Source: Dugong dugon (Eukaryota; Chordata; Mammalia; Sirenia; Dugongidae). From it: a stretch of 64,000 nt of DNA. The notes under the pieces were generated by a model. It saw only the letters and a program-made list of their open reading frames with translations. It did no database searches and had not been told where the DNA came from. The position numbers and the translations under genes are program-made. Positions 1 to 11,999 of the stretch are shown here, in pieces; the first letter of the stretch is position 1; every line of letters begins with the position of its first letter. Location of the stretch: contig CM057463.1 of the NCBI GenBank assembly GCA_030035585.1, positions 139,346,736 to 139,410,735 of the forward strand. Direction: 5' to 3'.

Positions 1-108
1 GCTTCTGCTTCCCTATAAAGATTACAGCCTAGGAAACCCTGTAGGGCCGTTCTACTCTGTCCTATAGTGTTGCTGTGAGTCAGAATTGACTCAATAATAC
101 ACAACAAT
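1..108 (+). repeat. AfroSINE, 3' part (cut by window edge)
   Basis: The SINE body and tail are present (aaagattacagcctagg, ttctactctgtcctatag, gagtcagaattgactc), ending in an ACAACAA-like tail. The tRNA-like head lies outside the window. Confidence 0.85.
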
Positions 109-916
109 GAAGTGGAACTTAGTGGATGGCTAATATCAGAGACATTAACGTTTGTTTGAAGTTGTAATGCTATTTTTTTTACTTCGAAAAGAACATTTGA
201 CCCTTAAGTAGATGATGGCAATATACATAATTTTAAAAGATCACTAAACTATCAGTATGGGGTTTCAAACTGAGACTATCTTAAGCAGTTAACCTAAAAT
301 AATGAGTCCATTTGTTTAAAGACCTAGGAAGAATGAATAATTTGCAACTTATAAATTGTCATTTTACTTATACTCAAACTCCAAAAGTGAGTTCATGACT
401 TGAGTAAATATGCTCTTTAGTATAAAACAAGAGCCAAATTTACCTTAAAAATTTAAACAGTTTTTATTTGTTAAATGATTATTTATGGCCTATAATCAAG
501 TTACTACCGGTTAAAGAAAAAGCAATTATTTTTTATGTCTGAGACTAAAGAAAGATTATTTTTAAAGTTTGCTTGTTTTTCTTCCTACCAAGCACTTACG
601 ACACATTTATCTGGAGTAAAGGGGTAAAAACTGACTCAGCTCTTATCTGAGCTAGAAGATTGGCTTTTGGAGTCCCAGAGATATTTTTTCTTTGTATTTT
701 TGCACTTAGTTGAATAAACAATAATTCTATTACTTTTTAAAAAATCGAATACATAGCAGAATATCTGGTCTGTTGGTTAGAATTTGTTCATATGTAATCA
801 CTGCATTGTTCTCAATTGATCTTAAAGTTGCTATTTTCCAATGGATTCTTGGATTGATAGTTTATTATGTTACACATTTATTATTCATTTATATTGACTA
901 TCACTGTGCACAAAGT
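109..916. other. AT-rich sequence, nothing recognised
   Basis: No open frame of note and no repeat I could identify in this stretch. It is probably unique intergenic or intronic DNA. Confidence 0.5.
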
Positions 917-1050
917 GGAGCCCTTCTGGCACAGTGATTAAGACATTAGCAGTTTGAATCCACAAGCAGATCCTTGGAAATCCTGTGTAGCAGTTCTACT
1001 CTGTCCTATAGGGTTGCTGTGAGTCAAAATTGACGTGACAGCAACAGGTA
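917..1050 (+). repeat. AfroSINE with internal deletion
   Basis: The head ggagcccttctggcacagtg runs almost directly into the distal body; the usual 'gctgctaacc' segment is missing. The tail ends at gcaacaggta. Flanks tgtgcacaaagtg and tgtgcaaagtg look like an imperfect target duplication. Confidence 0.85.
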
Positions 1051-2390
1051 TGTGCAAAGTGCTGTATTTAAATATTATTATTTCCCCTTTTGGACCGAAA
1101 AATACAAGTTTTTAAAGCCACATCATCATCTCATAGAGTGGATCCAGTATCCTAACTTCCTTATTTAAAGGAAAGAAAAAATAATCATAACTATAAAGAG
1201 AACCCAGTCTCAAATCAGTAAAAACATGAATAGTGATAATGATAACCATATTCATCATCCATTCAGCGTTAAATTTAGATGTCAAAACAATATCTTCAAA
1301 TGCTTTTTGAAATCTCTATCACCTTGACTGCTCCTCTTTTTCCAACATTTAATAAAAATATGACTATTCAGATAAATTAATCTTTTTTTTTCCTACCAAA
1401 GGTAATGAATTTAGAGCTTGTAAAAAAATTTTTTTTTTCTGTTTGAGGATCCAAACAAGGAATGCTATAAAAGGGGAGCTATGTCATGTATAGAAGAATA
1501 ATTCAACTATTCATAGGCTTCAGAAAGCTCCTCAATGTTTCTTCAAGATTTATTCAGCAATTCATATGTTCATTGACAAAGCATTTTTGAATGCCACCTA
1601 AATAAAATAAATTGTAGTTTCTTAGAAGTTTTTTGTAAAAACACACTATTACTAGTAAGACAACTATTAGGCCATTTATTTTCTATTTATTTTGCAAGGA
1701 AATGTACCCTTCTGAGCTTGTTTGATTTGGATATGTATCCCTAAAGTTAATATTGTTGTTGGTGGCTTCCTGTTTAATGTCAGGCTTGACAACTGGCCGA
1801 AGAAATCTTCCAGTTGTGTTAAAGGTTACTTCACATGGATTCCCATGCAAATCTTTCCATATTATTTGATATGTAAAAACTTACTACTTCCTAAATTCAA
1901 ATTTTGTAGTATTTTTACTCTTTCACATACTAAGACTGGATCTACTTTACAAATATGTTATTAATTTTTAAGGAATGATACTATGTCCCGTTTAGTCCAA
2001 TGTTAAAATAGAAATGAAATTAACTAGCCTGGTTTTCTGGTTCTTGGAAAGTTACTTATTACTCTTTTTTCTTTTCTATGAAATGAGAATTCATCAAATC
2101 TCTATCAACTTTTCTGTATCTTCCTACAACCCACATGCCGTGCCTTTCCCGCTGTTCCAGGGGATAATCATTGTTACTTCTCCTCCAGTCATGTACCAGG
2201 TCCTGACTCCCCTTAACTTTTGTAAGGCTCTGTTGATCCCTTTTCTCTTCTGCATCTTCACCCTTTCTTTCTGTGCTAAATTGTTCCCATCAGCGCAAAA
2301 ATATGCTGTAATAGCCCCCATGTTAAAAAAAAGAAAAAAGCTGTCCCGTACGTCCACACCCCATCTTGGTTTTGCCCATTCTCTAGGGGT
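1051..2390. other. Unassigned AT-rich sequence
   Basis: No repeat family recognised. It contains homopolymer T/A runs near 1382-1440. A 181-codon open frame begins at 2014 but is pyrimidine-rich and looks fortuitous. Confidence 0.5.
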
Positions 2391-3760
2391 AGAACTCTGT
2401 ATCTGTTTTCTGTTTTCTTCATTTCCTCATTCTTTGCCTGGATCTTTCACTTCAACTCACTTCTTTTACTCCCTCCTAGCACTCTTTCTTGAACCCACTG
2501 TAGTTAGGCTTTCACCCCTTTCTGACCATCTCTCTTTTGTTTTCTTCACTTGGCTTTGAGGACACCTCACTGGCTTGCCTTTTCCCCTACATCACTGGGT
2601 GCCCTTTCTCTCTGTGTTGCTGGGTCTACCTCCTCTTCTTGCCTAGGAGTCAGTCTTCGGCCCCTTCTCTATTCATACCCACTTCCTGGGAAATCCTATC
2701 TCTGAATTGAAAACCCCCAAAGTTATATGCCTAGAATGTGGAACAAGAGTGACTTTTATTTCTCATTGTGATATACAAACAACTAGAAAAGAACATTCTG
2801 AGGCATCTCTCTTTCTTGATTCCATACTCATCCCCTAATCCCAACTGCTGTCCTTGGGGCCAAACATGATATTCTTTGGTACATTCATTTGACAAATTGT
2901 TATTGAGCAATATGTGTCAAGCTCTATGCCGTCCTATCCATAATATAGGCTTCTGATGGTTTCTGGTCTTTTGCCCTCTTTTCTTTTACTCTGTCTGTTC
3001 TTCTGGGACAATTTCATCCATTCCCATAACTTCACTATGTTCTAACAACCCCTCCAATTCATATCTTAAGCCCAGACTTTCTCCTCCAAGCTACAGACTG
3101 AAAACTGTGACTACCTATTAGATTTCTACACCTGGAACAAACACTCAAAATGAACATTAAAATTTAAATGCAGTTTTATTAGAAATGCAAACACAAACAA
3201 ACCTTGATGTTCTTCCTGCCTTAGTCAGAGATGAGTCATTCTCAATTCCACCTCTTCCCTCAGCCCATGGTCCATCTCTAAGAACCTCAAACTAGTCACC
3301 TTTCCCTACTAGTAGTGCTTCATCATCTTCTTGCCTTAACCACTTATTGTCCTGAGGACTTCCCTGCCTCCAGTCTTGGATTCTTCCAATCCTTGCTCCA
3401 CACTGCTGCCAGCATGATTTAACCAAGGTGAAAATTTGAATATTTTACATGCCTGAATAATATCTTTGGTGGCTCTTCCTATCCCATAGAATATAGCTCA
3501 AAGTTTCTTTCAGTGTAAGGACAAAGCCTTTTGTGCCTCATCAACTCCTCTTCTGCAAAAACTCGAGTTCTGGACCAACAGAATGACTTGAAGGTGTGCA
3601 CTGTCTCAGACTTCTATGTCATTACATGGGTTTCCACAGCTTGAAATGCTCGGCCTTCATCTTGTGTGACTGGTGAAAATGTGTTCTTGCATCAAGACTC
3701 GGATTAAATTATTCTATCTTTAAAGGTCCTTAAGCCCTGATACCACCCAGAATTAGATCC
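2390..3760 (+). repeat. Degraded ancient LINE, L2-like, in pieces
   Basis: C/T-rich text resembles the distal ORF2 and 3' region of mammalian L2 on the plus strand: segments near 3060-3140 (cccagactttctcctccaagc) and 3290-3560 (cttcatcatcttcttgcc, cactgctgccagcatgattt). Divergence is high and the boundaries are approximate. A shorter stretch near 2880-2940 looks like an L2 tail in reverse. Confidence 0.45.
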
Positions 3761-3786
3761 TTTCTCCTCCATGTTATAATACTTTG

Positions 3787-3838
3787 TGTTGTTATTGTTG
3801 TGTGCCGTCCAGTCAAGTCCAACTCATAGAGACCCTAT
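3787..3838 (-). repeat. AfroSINE tail fragment
   Basis: The reverse complement of the SINE tail is visible: gttgttgtgtgccgtccagt followed by an 'actcatagagaccctat' stretch. Only about 50 bp remain, so an RTE tail is also possible because the two share this end. Confidence 0.7.
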
Positions 3839-4056
3839 ATATCTCTTTATTCATGTCCATGCATTTCATTGTATTGTAATTATTTGTCTGTAAGTCTGTC
3901 TTCTCTACTGGGAAATTCACACAGGCAGGAAGTATGTATTACTAATCTTGTAATTTCAGTCAGTTTCTATTTATTCAATCTTTTCTAAAAAATGGGGAAC
4001 AGCTTATCTGCACAATCCTTTTAATGAATATTATGTAAACTGTAGAATTTTACATT

Positions 4057-4471
4057 GTAAGATAAAACATTTTCCCCCAAAACGCAATAGCTATTTTCCT
4101 GATAATATGTGGGGATATATGCCATTTAAACATGGCTGCACTATTGACAACTGCAGCCCCACAGGCCTCTATGCTGCACAGCATGTTGAGACTTGTCTCC
4201 AACATGTCGAGACTTGTCCGGATGTGTTTTCCCAAACCTATTGTCCCTTTACTGATTGACTTGTTTACCTGAATTCCTTCTCCCTTGCCCGCATTCAAAG
4301 CCCATTGTTTTGTTAATTGCCTTATTGATTGCTGTACTGACTATAAAATAAACTCCTGGGACTGAAGTGGGGGTCGACTCCTCAGAGTGACCCTCCTGGC
4401 CCCACTTCTCCGTAAGTGTTGTGCAGTTGGTTACTGTCTTCGCTGTCTCGATTACCGTCGCCTCTGCGACA
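4057..4471 (+). mobile_element. Solo LTR of an endogenous retrovirus (ERV1-like)
   Basis: The segment starts near TGTAAGATAAAACATT and ends ...CTGCGACA. A polyadenylation signal (aataaa, near 4347) is followed by a GC-richer R/U5-like part with gtgggggtcgactcctcag. No second LTR or internal genes follow, so it appears to be a solo LTR. I found no clean target duplication, and the class assignment rests on general LTR architecture only. Confidence 0.6.
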
Positions 4472-4524
4472 ATAATATATTATTATTTTTCTAATATTAG
4501 TTATTCATTTATACAGATTTTAAA

Positions 4525-4729
4525 ATTGTTGCTGTTAGATTCCATTGAGCTGTTTCCTAATCATAGTGACCCCATATGTGCAGAGTAAAACTGTAGGGTT
4601 TTCAAGGATGTGACATTTTGGAAACAAATTGCCAGTCATATCTTTCTAGATACCTCTGGGTGAGTTTGAACCACCAAACTTTCAGCTAGTAGTTGAACAC
4701 TTGACCGTTTGCACCACCCAAAGATTCCT
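4525..4729 (-). repeat. AfroSINE, long subtype
   Basis: Reverse-complement SINE with the long middle segment (caaggatgtgacattttgg, then tctttctagatacctc) and a head reading gcaccacccaaagattcc at its right end. Strongly diverged. Confidence 0.8.
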
Positions 4730-5622
4730 TGAGATATAATTGCACTGCCCGTACCCGTTGCCATTGAGTGGATTCCGACTCATAACGACCCTGTAGGACA
4801 GAGTAGAACTGCCCCATACGGTTTCCATGAAGCGCCTGGTGGCACCTTTTGGTTAGCAGGTGTAGCTCTTAACCACTATGCCACCAGGGTTTCCATGAGA
4901 TATAATTATGCACCATAAAATTCACTCTTCTGAAGTGTATAATTCAGTGGTTTTTAGTATGTTCACAATGTTATGCAAAAATCATCACTATGTCATTCAA
5001 ATATTTTCATTACCCCCAAAATAAACTCCATATCCATTAGCTGTTATTCTCCATTCTCTACCCCACTCCCCTACTCTCTGGCAACCGCTGATCAACTATC
5101 TGTCTTTATAGATATCGTATTCTGAATATGTGATATAAATAGAATCATACAATATGTGACTTTTTGTGCCTGGCTTCTTTTACTTAGCATAATGATTTCA
5201 AAGTTTAGCCATATTGTAGCATGTATCAGTACTTCATTTCTTTTTATTGCCAAATAATATTCCATTACATGGATATAGCACATTTTGTTTACCCATTCAC
5301 CATTTGATGGACAATTGAGTTGTTTCTAGTTTTTGAGTATTATAAATAATGATGCTATGAACATTTGTATACAAGTTTTTATGTGGACAGAAATTTTCAG
5401 TTTTCTTGGGTGTATACCCAGGAGTAGAATTTCTGTGTTATATGGTAACTCTATGGTTAACTTTTTGAGAAACTGCTAAATTATTTTCCAAAACAACTTC
5501 ACCATTTTACATTCCCACCAGCAGTGTATGAGAGTTCCAATTTCTCTACATCCTCACCAACACTTGTTAGTGTTGTCTTTTTATTATTGCCATTCATTGT
5601 AGTTATAGAGGTTTTGATATCC
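4730..5622 (-). mobile_element. L1 3' end (L1MB-like), 5'-truncated
   Basis: Reverse-complement L1 3' UTR and ORF2 C-terminus: aaattcactcttctgaagtg, then the 'attcccaccagcagtgtatg' signature. A minus-strand frame at 5092-5283 contains the typical ORF2 C-terminal string MEYYLAIKRNE. It is interrupted by the AfroSINE at 4742-4895. Old and non-functional. Confidence 0.85.
4742..4895 (-). repeat. AfroSINE with perfect 12-bp target duplication
   Basis: Reverse-complement SINE of the short subtype (gttgccattgagtggattcc ... ccaccagggtttcc). The flanks tgagatataatt at 4730-4741 and 4896-4907 are identical, which fixes both ends. It landed in the 3' end of an older L1. Confidence 0.92.
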
Positions 5623-7343
5623 TCCCATAAATGAGTTACAGAATTCCATTCTACCTAAAATCAGTAAACAAATATTTCATTTTATATTACTCTGAAATAA
5701 GTGAGAGTTTAAGCATCTCAGAAGACAGAATTATTTCTTCCCTTGTCTAAACATCTTTAATGTCTCATTTTAGGGCTTACCATATTTAAACTATTTCTTA
5801 TTCTTCCTAAGATGCTTCCCTGTTTCTCCTTTTGTTTAAAATGTGGTATAAAGCCTCAGAATGCATAAAGCTTCTAGATCAAGATTGTCCTCATGTTAAT
5901 TTTGAGGGAAAAATACTTTCTAGCTCCCATCTTCCCATTCATGCTACTCTTAGGTATTTTATAATATGAAAGCATAAGTCTAATAAATTTGTGTTTAATT
6001 TGTGATCCCTGTGACTGCTTAGACTATTTTTTCTTATTTGTTCTTAACCAGCCTTTCTTGGTAACTAGGTTTTATCTTGTTTTTGTCTTCTGCACTTAGC
6101 CCAATGAACTAAATATCATTTAGAAACTGAATAACCATACTCTAAATTCCCTTATGCTGCCCCAAATAGTGTTCAGCATATGTGGTGGGAATTAGAAATT
6201 TGATGAATTTATTTGAAATGTGGTATAGGTTGAAGTGGCGTTTGTTTTAGTGTCTGTTTAAACCTTTATGCATACATTCCCTTGGTTGAATCTTATGAAT
6301 GAGGTGACTGTGACTTTGGCCAGCACTCCAGTCTCTAGTAGAGGAGAGAATTGTTCCAGTGGACACAGAAAATGAAGAGAATTATTTGGTCAGATGGATT
6401 TTCCCAAGCTGATAAGATATGACCAGATGTTGCAGGCTATTTTCTGTAGTGTCAGGGCTTTTGAGACACTTCTGTTGATGTGTCCACATATATTCTGATG
6501 GGGTGGTTGCTCTATTTTTTCCATGCATATATAAACATTCATCAATAGACTTCCTTGTGTTCATATGCTTTCAGTATTTCTCAGTTTTGTTTGGGAGCTT
6601 TATACCTTAGTTGTTGACTGAATGTTTCATTCATTCATTCACTATTTGTTCACCAGAAAGCCATATCCATGGTGGTGTGTCTGTGATTATTACTGTTATT
6701 AAAACATTATTTTGTCAAGACTTATCTGAACTGTCCTTCAAATTACCACGCGTTTATATAGTTGTGTATAACCTAATCCACCCATTCTATGCAACTATGC
6801 TGTAGACATTCCAGTTTAAATACAGTTCTACCCTTGTGTGTGTGCATAGTTGACTGTTCATCTAAAATGGTGTAACTTCACTCTTGTGAATAGGTACAAC
6901 TAAACATTAGTCTCCATAAATACACTTTACCTATTATGTAGAATTATGTATTATACTAATGTATTTTCATTACAAAGCATTTTATTTTGTGTCTTGCAAT
7001 TTCTTTGTTACCTTAGCTCTTCCTAAGAAGAGTTTAACTTTCCTTAATTGATTCTCAAGTTTAGATTGATATTGTTCGACAGCTAATTTCCCAAGTTCAA
7101 GTCTGTTTCTCTCATCAGTAAAATATCTTATTTTTGCTGCTTGCATTTCTAGCACAATTACATTTAATTTTTTGCCACTTGGATCTCTGATAATGGGCCA
7201 TAAGAAATGGTCCTGTTCCTCTCATTCAAGAATATTATGCTGGTCCAACTAAAAACTTGAGGAAGATTATCTTCCCTCAATCTGTAATATTAATGTATAT
7301 ATCATACTTTTAGGCAAATAACATGTGACATCAATGTTGTTTG
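5623..7343. other. Unassigned sequence between L1 and ERVL
   Basis: No repeat or gene recognised. A short (ttca)n run lies near 6628-6640. Minor open frames of 60-64 codons at 6382-6564 (minus) and 6611-6805 (plus) show no recognisable protein. Confidence 0.5.
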
Positions 7344-7348
7344 CCAAC
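7344..7348. repeat. Target-site duplication, left (ccaac)
   Basis: Identical to 14128-14132. A 5-bp duplication is the expected footprint of ERVL integration. Confidence 0.85.
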
Positions 7349-7857
7349 TACGATGATTAAGGTTGAGTGTCAACTTGGCTGGGCCATGAGTCTCAGTGGT
7401 TTAGCAGTTATGTAACAGTGTAATTTGGCAGTTATGTAGTTAGCCCCCATTTTGTGATATAATGTAATCACCTCTGTGATGTAATCTGATGTGATCAGTC
7501 AACCACCTGTAATGTGTTTTCTGGGAAGTGTGGTCTGCATCCAATCATATGGACGTTCTGACCAAGCTCACTGCCTTTTGCTCACTCTGAATCTTGCATC
7601 CAGATCATCATCATCTGACCCCTGGTTCTTGAGACTTGACCACTGGCCTGCTGTATTGCCTGCCAATCTTGGAATTCATCAGCCTCTGCAGCTTGTGAGC
7701 CAGCACCTGCTGTCTTAACTGCAGATCTTGGATTCGTTAGTCTCCGAAACTACATGAGTCAGGAGAAGCCTCCAGGCTGATGCCTGACCCACAGACTTGG
7801 GACTTGCCAGCCTCTACAACTGCATGAGCCATTTTCTTGAGATAAATCTCTGTCTCT

Positions 7858-7922
<65 letters not shown>

Positions 7923-7969
7923 TACATGCTTCACTGGTTTTGCTTCTCTCGAGAACCTGGCCTAAAACA
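7349..7969 (+). repeat. ERVL 5' LTR
   Basis: Begins tacgatgattaagg (the family start tgtgatgattaa, mutated) and ends ccctaaaaca-like just before the primer site. Shared landmarks with the 3' LTR are ctcagtggtttagcagtta, cattttgtgatataatgtaa, and agcctctgcagcttgtga. A long (CA)n run at about 7862-7918 replaces the CT-rich tract seen in the other copies. Confidence 0.9.
7862..7918 (+). repeat. (CA)n microsatellite inside the 5' LTR
   Basis: About 28 CA units follow a (TCTC)n tract. The 3' LTR at the matching point has ctctgtctctgtctctcac and the solo LTR has a TA-rich tract, so the CA run expanded in this copy only. Confidence 0.95.
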
Positions 7970-7971
7970 TT

Positions 7972-7986
7972 TGGTACTGAGAGTGG
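7972..7986 (+). promoter_or_regulatory. Retroviral primer binding site, probably tRNA-Leu
   Basis: tggtactgagagtgg begins two bases after the LTR end. ERVL elements are primed by a leucine tRNA (hence the L), and the string fits a mutated version of that complement. The exact tRNA is inference. Confidence 0.65.
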
Positions 7987-8007
7987 TTCTAGAGAAACAA
8001 AATCGTA

Positions 8008-9900
8008 ATGATGAGTTTTCTAAATTGCTTCTCAAGTCTGGTTAGACTTACAAATGTTGATGACTCTGCTCCCAGTAGTATTAGCACTGCTAATCCATGG
8101 CATGAGGTGGCAATAGAAATATGCAAAACATCACCACCAATAGATCAAGTATTGGTGAGAGGCAAGGCTCTGGGTAATCGCATGTTTGATGCTTTTCTAC
8201 AATTTTGTCAAAATGAGAAGTATAAGGAAGCAGGTTGGTTGGCCCTACTTTTGCTAGACAAAGTGGTGAAATAAAAAGATGAGATCAGGGCTTCAGAATC
8301 ATAGCTTAAGTGCCACATAAACTACCTCAAAGTTGCCACTTGTGCACTGAAAGGAAGCTTTATTTCTTGTGGTAACAGAGCTGATATTGACAAAAACCAA
8401 ACCCAGAGTCTCAGTGTAAGAGTGGCTGAATTACAATGCCAATAGAATTCCCAACCTCGAACAGTGTCTGAAGTTACAGTGAGGTCATTTATTGGGAAGA
8501 AATGGGATTCTCAAACTTGGGATGGGGACATAAGGGCAGATAATCAGGAAGCTGAGGACACTCAGCCTCTAAATTCCATTGAATCACTCCTGCCAACAAA
8601 ACCAGCCCTCTTGTTCCCATCTGAAGAGATTACTCCATCTTTGTCTGCTAAGTCACCCTCCTCAGTAAAATTATTAGCTGCTGTATCCCCATCTGATGAG
8701 ATTAACCGACCTGTGTCTGAAGAGTCTTTTTTTTTTTGAGGGATCACCTGGGACAGCATCTGAGTCACTGCCTGGGGTATTGCATGAGGCAGATGCCTTA
8801 CAAAAATTGCTGAATGTTCTCAGAACACATCTCTGCCACTCATTTTGGCTTCTAGAACTCTAACTAGACTTAAGTCCCAGTAAGCCTCAAAAGGTGAAGT
8901 ACAAAGTGTGACCCAGGAGGAGGTATACTACACTCTAAAAGAACTGTTTGACTTTTCTAATATGTCCAAACAGAAATCTCTGAAATATGTGTGGGAATGG
9001 CTATTAAAGGTGTGGAATAATGGTGCAAGGAACATAAAGTTGGATCAGTCTGAGTTTATTGATATGGGCCCACTAAGCACGAATTGTTCATTCAATTTTC
9101 AGCTCAAGAGATTAAGAAAGGATCTAATAATTTATTTGGTTGCATCACTAAAGCACGGATTGCATGGTGGCCTACTCTAAATCCAGTTGAAGTACCAGAC
9201 CTGCCTTGGTATACTGTAGAAGAAGGTATCCAAAGGCTTAGGGAAATTGGGACGTTAGAGTGGATTTATTAGGTTAGACCCACCGACCCACACATGCAGT
9301 GCCCTGAGGACACACCTTTTACCACAATGGGGAGGAACATATTTGTAAAGGGAGCTCCAGCATCCTTGAAGTCTTCTGTGATTGCTATATTATGTAAGTC
9401 AGATTTCACAGTGGAAACTGCCCTAACCGAACTAAGACACCTAACTACAATGGGGCTGATTAGACTTCATGGTGGGAGGGGCCAAGTGGCAGCACTCAGT
9501 CAACAAAGACAAAGTGGGCTTGGTTACCATAATGGACAGTGGAGTCAAAACAGTCACCAGAATAGTCTGACTTATGTGGATTTATGGCACTGACTACTTA
9601 GTCATGGTTTTCCTAAGAGTGAAATACATGGGAGATCTACTAAATATTTACTTGAACTGTACAAGTGGAAGAATTCTAGGTCAAGTGAATGGCAGTCTAA
9701 CTCGAATCACCAGAATAGAGAGTCACAGCCTCTCAATAAATTCCCAGACTTGAGCCAGCTTAGAGACTCATGACTCCCTGAATAAAGAGGGGTCAGGTCC
9801 CCTTGAGAAAGAACTCTACTACACTGCCAAAAATTTATACTGTTAATCTTTCTCCCAACCTTCCCCAAAGGGATCTATGGCCATGTACGAGAGTGACTGG
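8008..9900 (+). pseudogene. gag: ERVL gag remnant
   Basis: Broken frames run through the position expected for gag, between the primer site and protease. Open pieces lie at 8008-8274 (contains ALGNRMFDAFLQFCQNEKYK), 8464-8739 (acidic, serine-rich linker), 8908-9180, 9084-9272 and 9294-9593. They sit in more than one frame and are separated by stops. Gag would form the particle core. I did not see a clear zinc knuckle. The assignment rests mainly on position in the provirus and on general resemblance to ERVL Gag. The T run at 8728-8737 is a likely frameshift site. Confidence 0.7.
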
Positions 9901-10200
9901 TCATTGAGTAAAAGGAAATAATCAGACTGTTTGGGGTTACTTGATACTGGCTCTGAACTGATGCTAGTTCCAAGAGACCCAAAATGTCACTGTGGCCCAC
10001 TGGTCATAGTGGGGGCATATGGAGGTCAGGTTATTAGTGGAGACTTACCTCACGTTCACCTCACAGTGAGTTCCTTGTGTCCCTAAACTCATTCTGTAGT
10101 GATTTCCCCAGTTCCAGAATGCATAATTGGAATAGATATATTCAGCAACTGGCAGAACCCTCACATTGGACTCCTGACAAATGGAGTAAAGGCTATTATG
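9901..10200 (+). pseudogene. pro: ERVL aspartic protease remnant
   Basis: A frame around 9937-9970 reads LLDTGSELMLVP, with the Asp-Thr-Gly catalytic triplet at 9943-9951, the hallmark of retropepsins that cleave Gag-Pol. The C-terminal part continues in the open piece from 10099, which carries IIGIDIF, a segment resembling the retropepsin second half. The domain lies just upstream of the reverse transcriptase, as expected, and is split by stops. Confidence 0.75.
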
Positions 10201-11840
10201 GAAGGAAAAAACAAGTGTAAGCCATCAGAACTGCCCTTAACTAGGAAAATAGTAAACCAAAAGCAATACTGCATTACTGGAGGGATTGCAGAAATTACTG
10301 CTACCATCAAGGACTTGAAGGATGCAGAGGTGGTAATTCCCACCACATCACCATTCAATTCTCCACTTAGGCTGTGCAAAAAACAGATGGATCTTGAAGA
10401 ATGACAGCAGATTATTGTAAACTTAACCAGGTGATGACTCCAATGCAGCTGCTCTTCCAGATGTGGTTTCATTGTTTGAGTAAATTAATACATCTCTTTG
10501 TACCTGGTATGCAGCTATTGATCTGGCCAATGCCTTTTTCTTAATTCTGGTTTTGAAGGACCACCAGAAACAGTTTGCCTTAAGCTGGCAAGACCAGCAA
10601 TATACCTTCAGTTGCCTACCTCAGCTACATCAACTTTCCTGCCCTATGTCACAATGTAGTCTGCAGAGAACTTAATTGCCTTTCCCTTCCACAAGACATC
10701 ACACTGGTCCATTATGTTGATGATATTAGGCCGGTTGGACATAGTAAGGAGGAAGAGTCAATGACTCTGGATTTATTGGTAAAACATTTGCTTGCTAGAG
10801 GGTGGTAAATTAATACAACAAAAATTCAGGCATCTTCAACCTCAGGGAAATTTCTAGGGGTCCAGTGGTGTGAAGGATAAGTTCTTGCACCTGCCCCTCC
10901 CACAACTAAAAAGGAGGCACAATACCTGTTGATCCTCTTATGATTTTGGAGGTGATATATCCCTCATTTTGGTGCACTACTCCACCCAATTTATCAAATG
11001 ACTCAAAAAGCTGCTAGTTTTGAATGGGGCCCAAAACAAGAGAAGGCTCTGCAACAGGTTCAGCTTGCTGTGCAAGCAGCTCTGCCACTTGGGCCATAAG
11101 ATCTGGCTGATCCAATGTGCTTGAAGTGTCTGTGGCAGATAGAGATGCTTTCTGGAGTCTTTGGTAAGCCCCAATGTTGAATCACAGTGCAGACCCTTAG
11201 GATTTTGGAACAAAGCCCTTCCATCCTCTGCAGGTAACTATTCTCCTTTTGATAAACAACTTTTGGCTTATTACCAGGCCTTAGTAGAAACTGAATGCTT
11301 AACCATGGGTCATCAAGTCACCATGTGGCCTGAGCTGCTCATCATGAACTGGATCCTGTCCAACTCACAGAGCCATAGATTCGGATATGCACAGCAGTAC
11401 TCCATCATTAAATGGAAGTGGTATATGTGAGATCGGGTTCGAGCAGAACCTGAAGACACAAGTAAGTTGCATGAGGAAGTGGGCCAAATGCTCATAGTCT
11501 CCACTCCTGTACCTTACTTGTCCTCTCCCACAATGCACCTATGGCCTCATGGGGTATTCCTTATGATCAACTGACTGAGGAAGAGAAACCTCGTGCCTGG
11601 TTTACAGATGATTCTGTGCGATATGCAGGCACCCTTGGAAAGTAGATAGCAGCAGCACTGCAGCCCCTTTTTGAGACCTCCCTGAAGGACAATGGTGAAG
11701 GGAAATCCTCCCAATGGGCAGAACTTTGAGTAGTGCACCTGGTTGTTCACTTTGTTTTGAAGGAGAAATAGCCAGATGTGAGATTGTATACTGATTCATG
11801 GACAAGGCCAATGGTTTGGCTCGATAGTCAGACTGGGAAG
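10200..11840 (+). pseudogene. pol: ERVL reverse transcriptase and RNase H remnant
   Basis: The N-terminal RT segment is in the open piece 10099-10404 (TTSPFNSPL). The catalytic YVDD box is at 10713-10724. A connection segment is open at 11161-11430, containing NYSPFDKQLLAYYQALVETE. RNase H begins near 11595 with AWFTDDS, which keeps the first metal-binding aspartate, at 11607-11609. Together these would copy viral RNA into DNA and remove the RNA strand. Several stops and frameshifts (for example before 10820 and at 11645) show it is dead. Domain limits are approximate. Confidence 0.85.
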
Positions 11841-11999
11841 GAACACGATTGGAAAATTGGAGACAAGGAAGTATGAGGAAGAGGTATGTGGATAGACCTC
11901 TCTGAATGAGTTAAAGAAGTGAAGATATTTGTGTCTTATATGAATGCTTACCTGAGCAGAGGAGAATTTTAACAATCCTCTGCTGAACAGAGCAGATTT

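Noticed and set aside
2014-2559. 181-codon plus-strand open frame, the longest in the first 30 kb outside a named element
   Set aside because: Pyrimidine-rich, dominated by Phe/Leu/Ser, runs into degraded L2-like text, no domain; looks like a chance frame in C/T-rich DNA.
7862-7918. Regular short repeats considered as a CRISPR-like array (also 51054-51104, 54106-54195)
   Set aside because: Dinucleotide microsatellites without spacers, in mammalian DNA.
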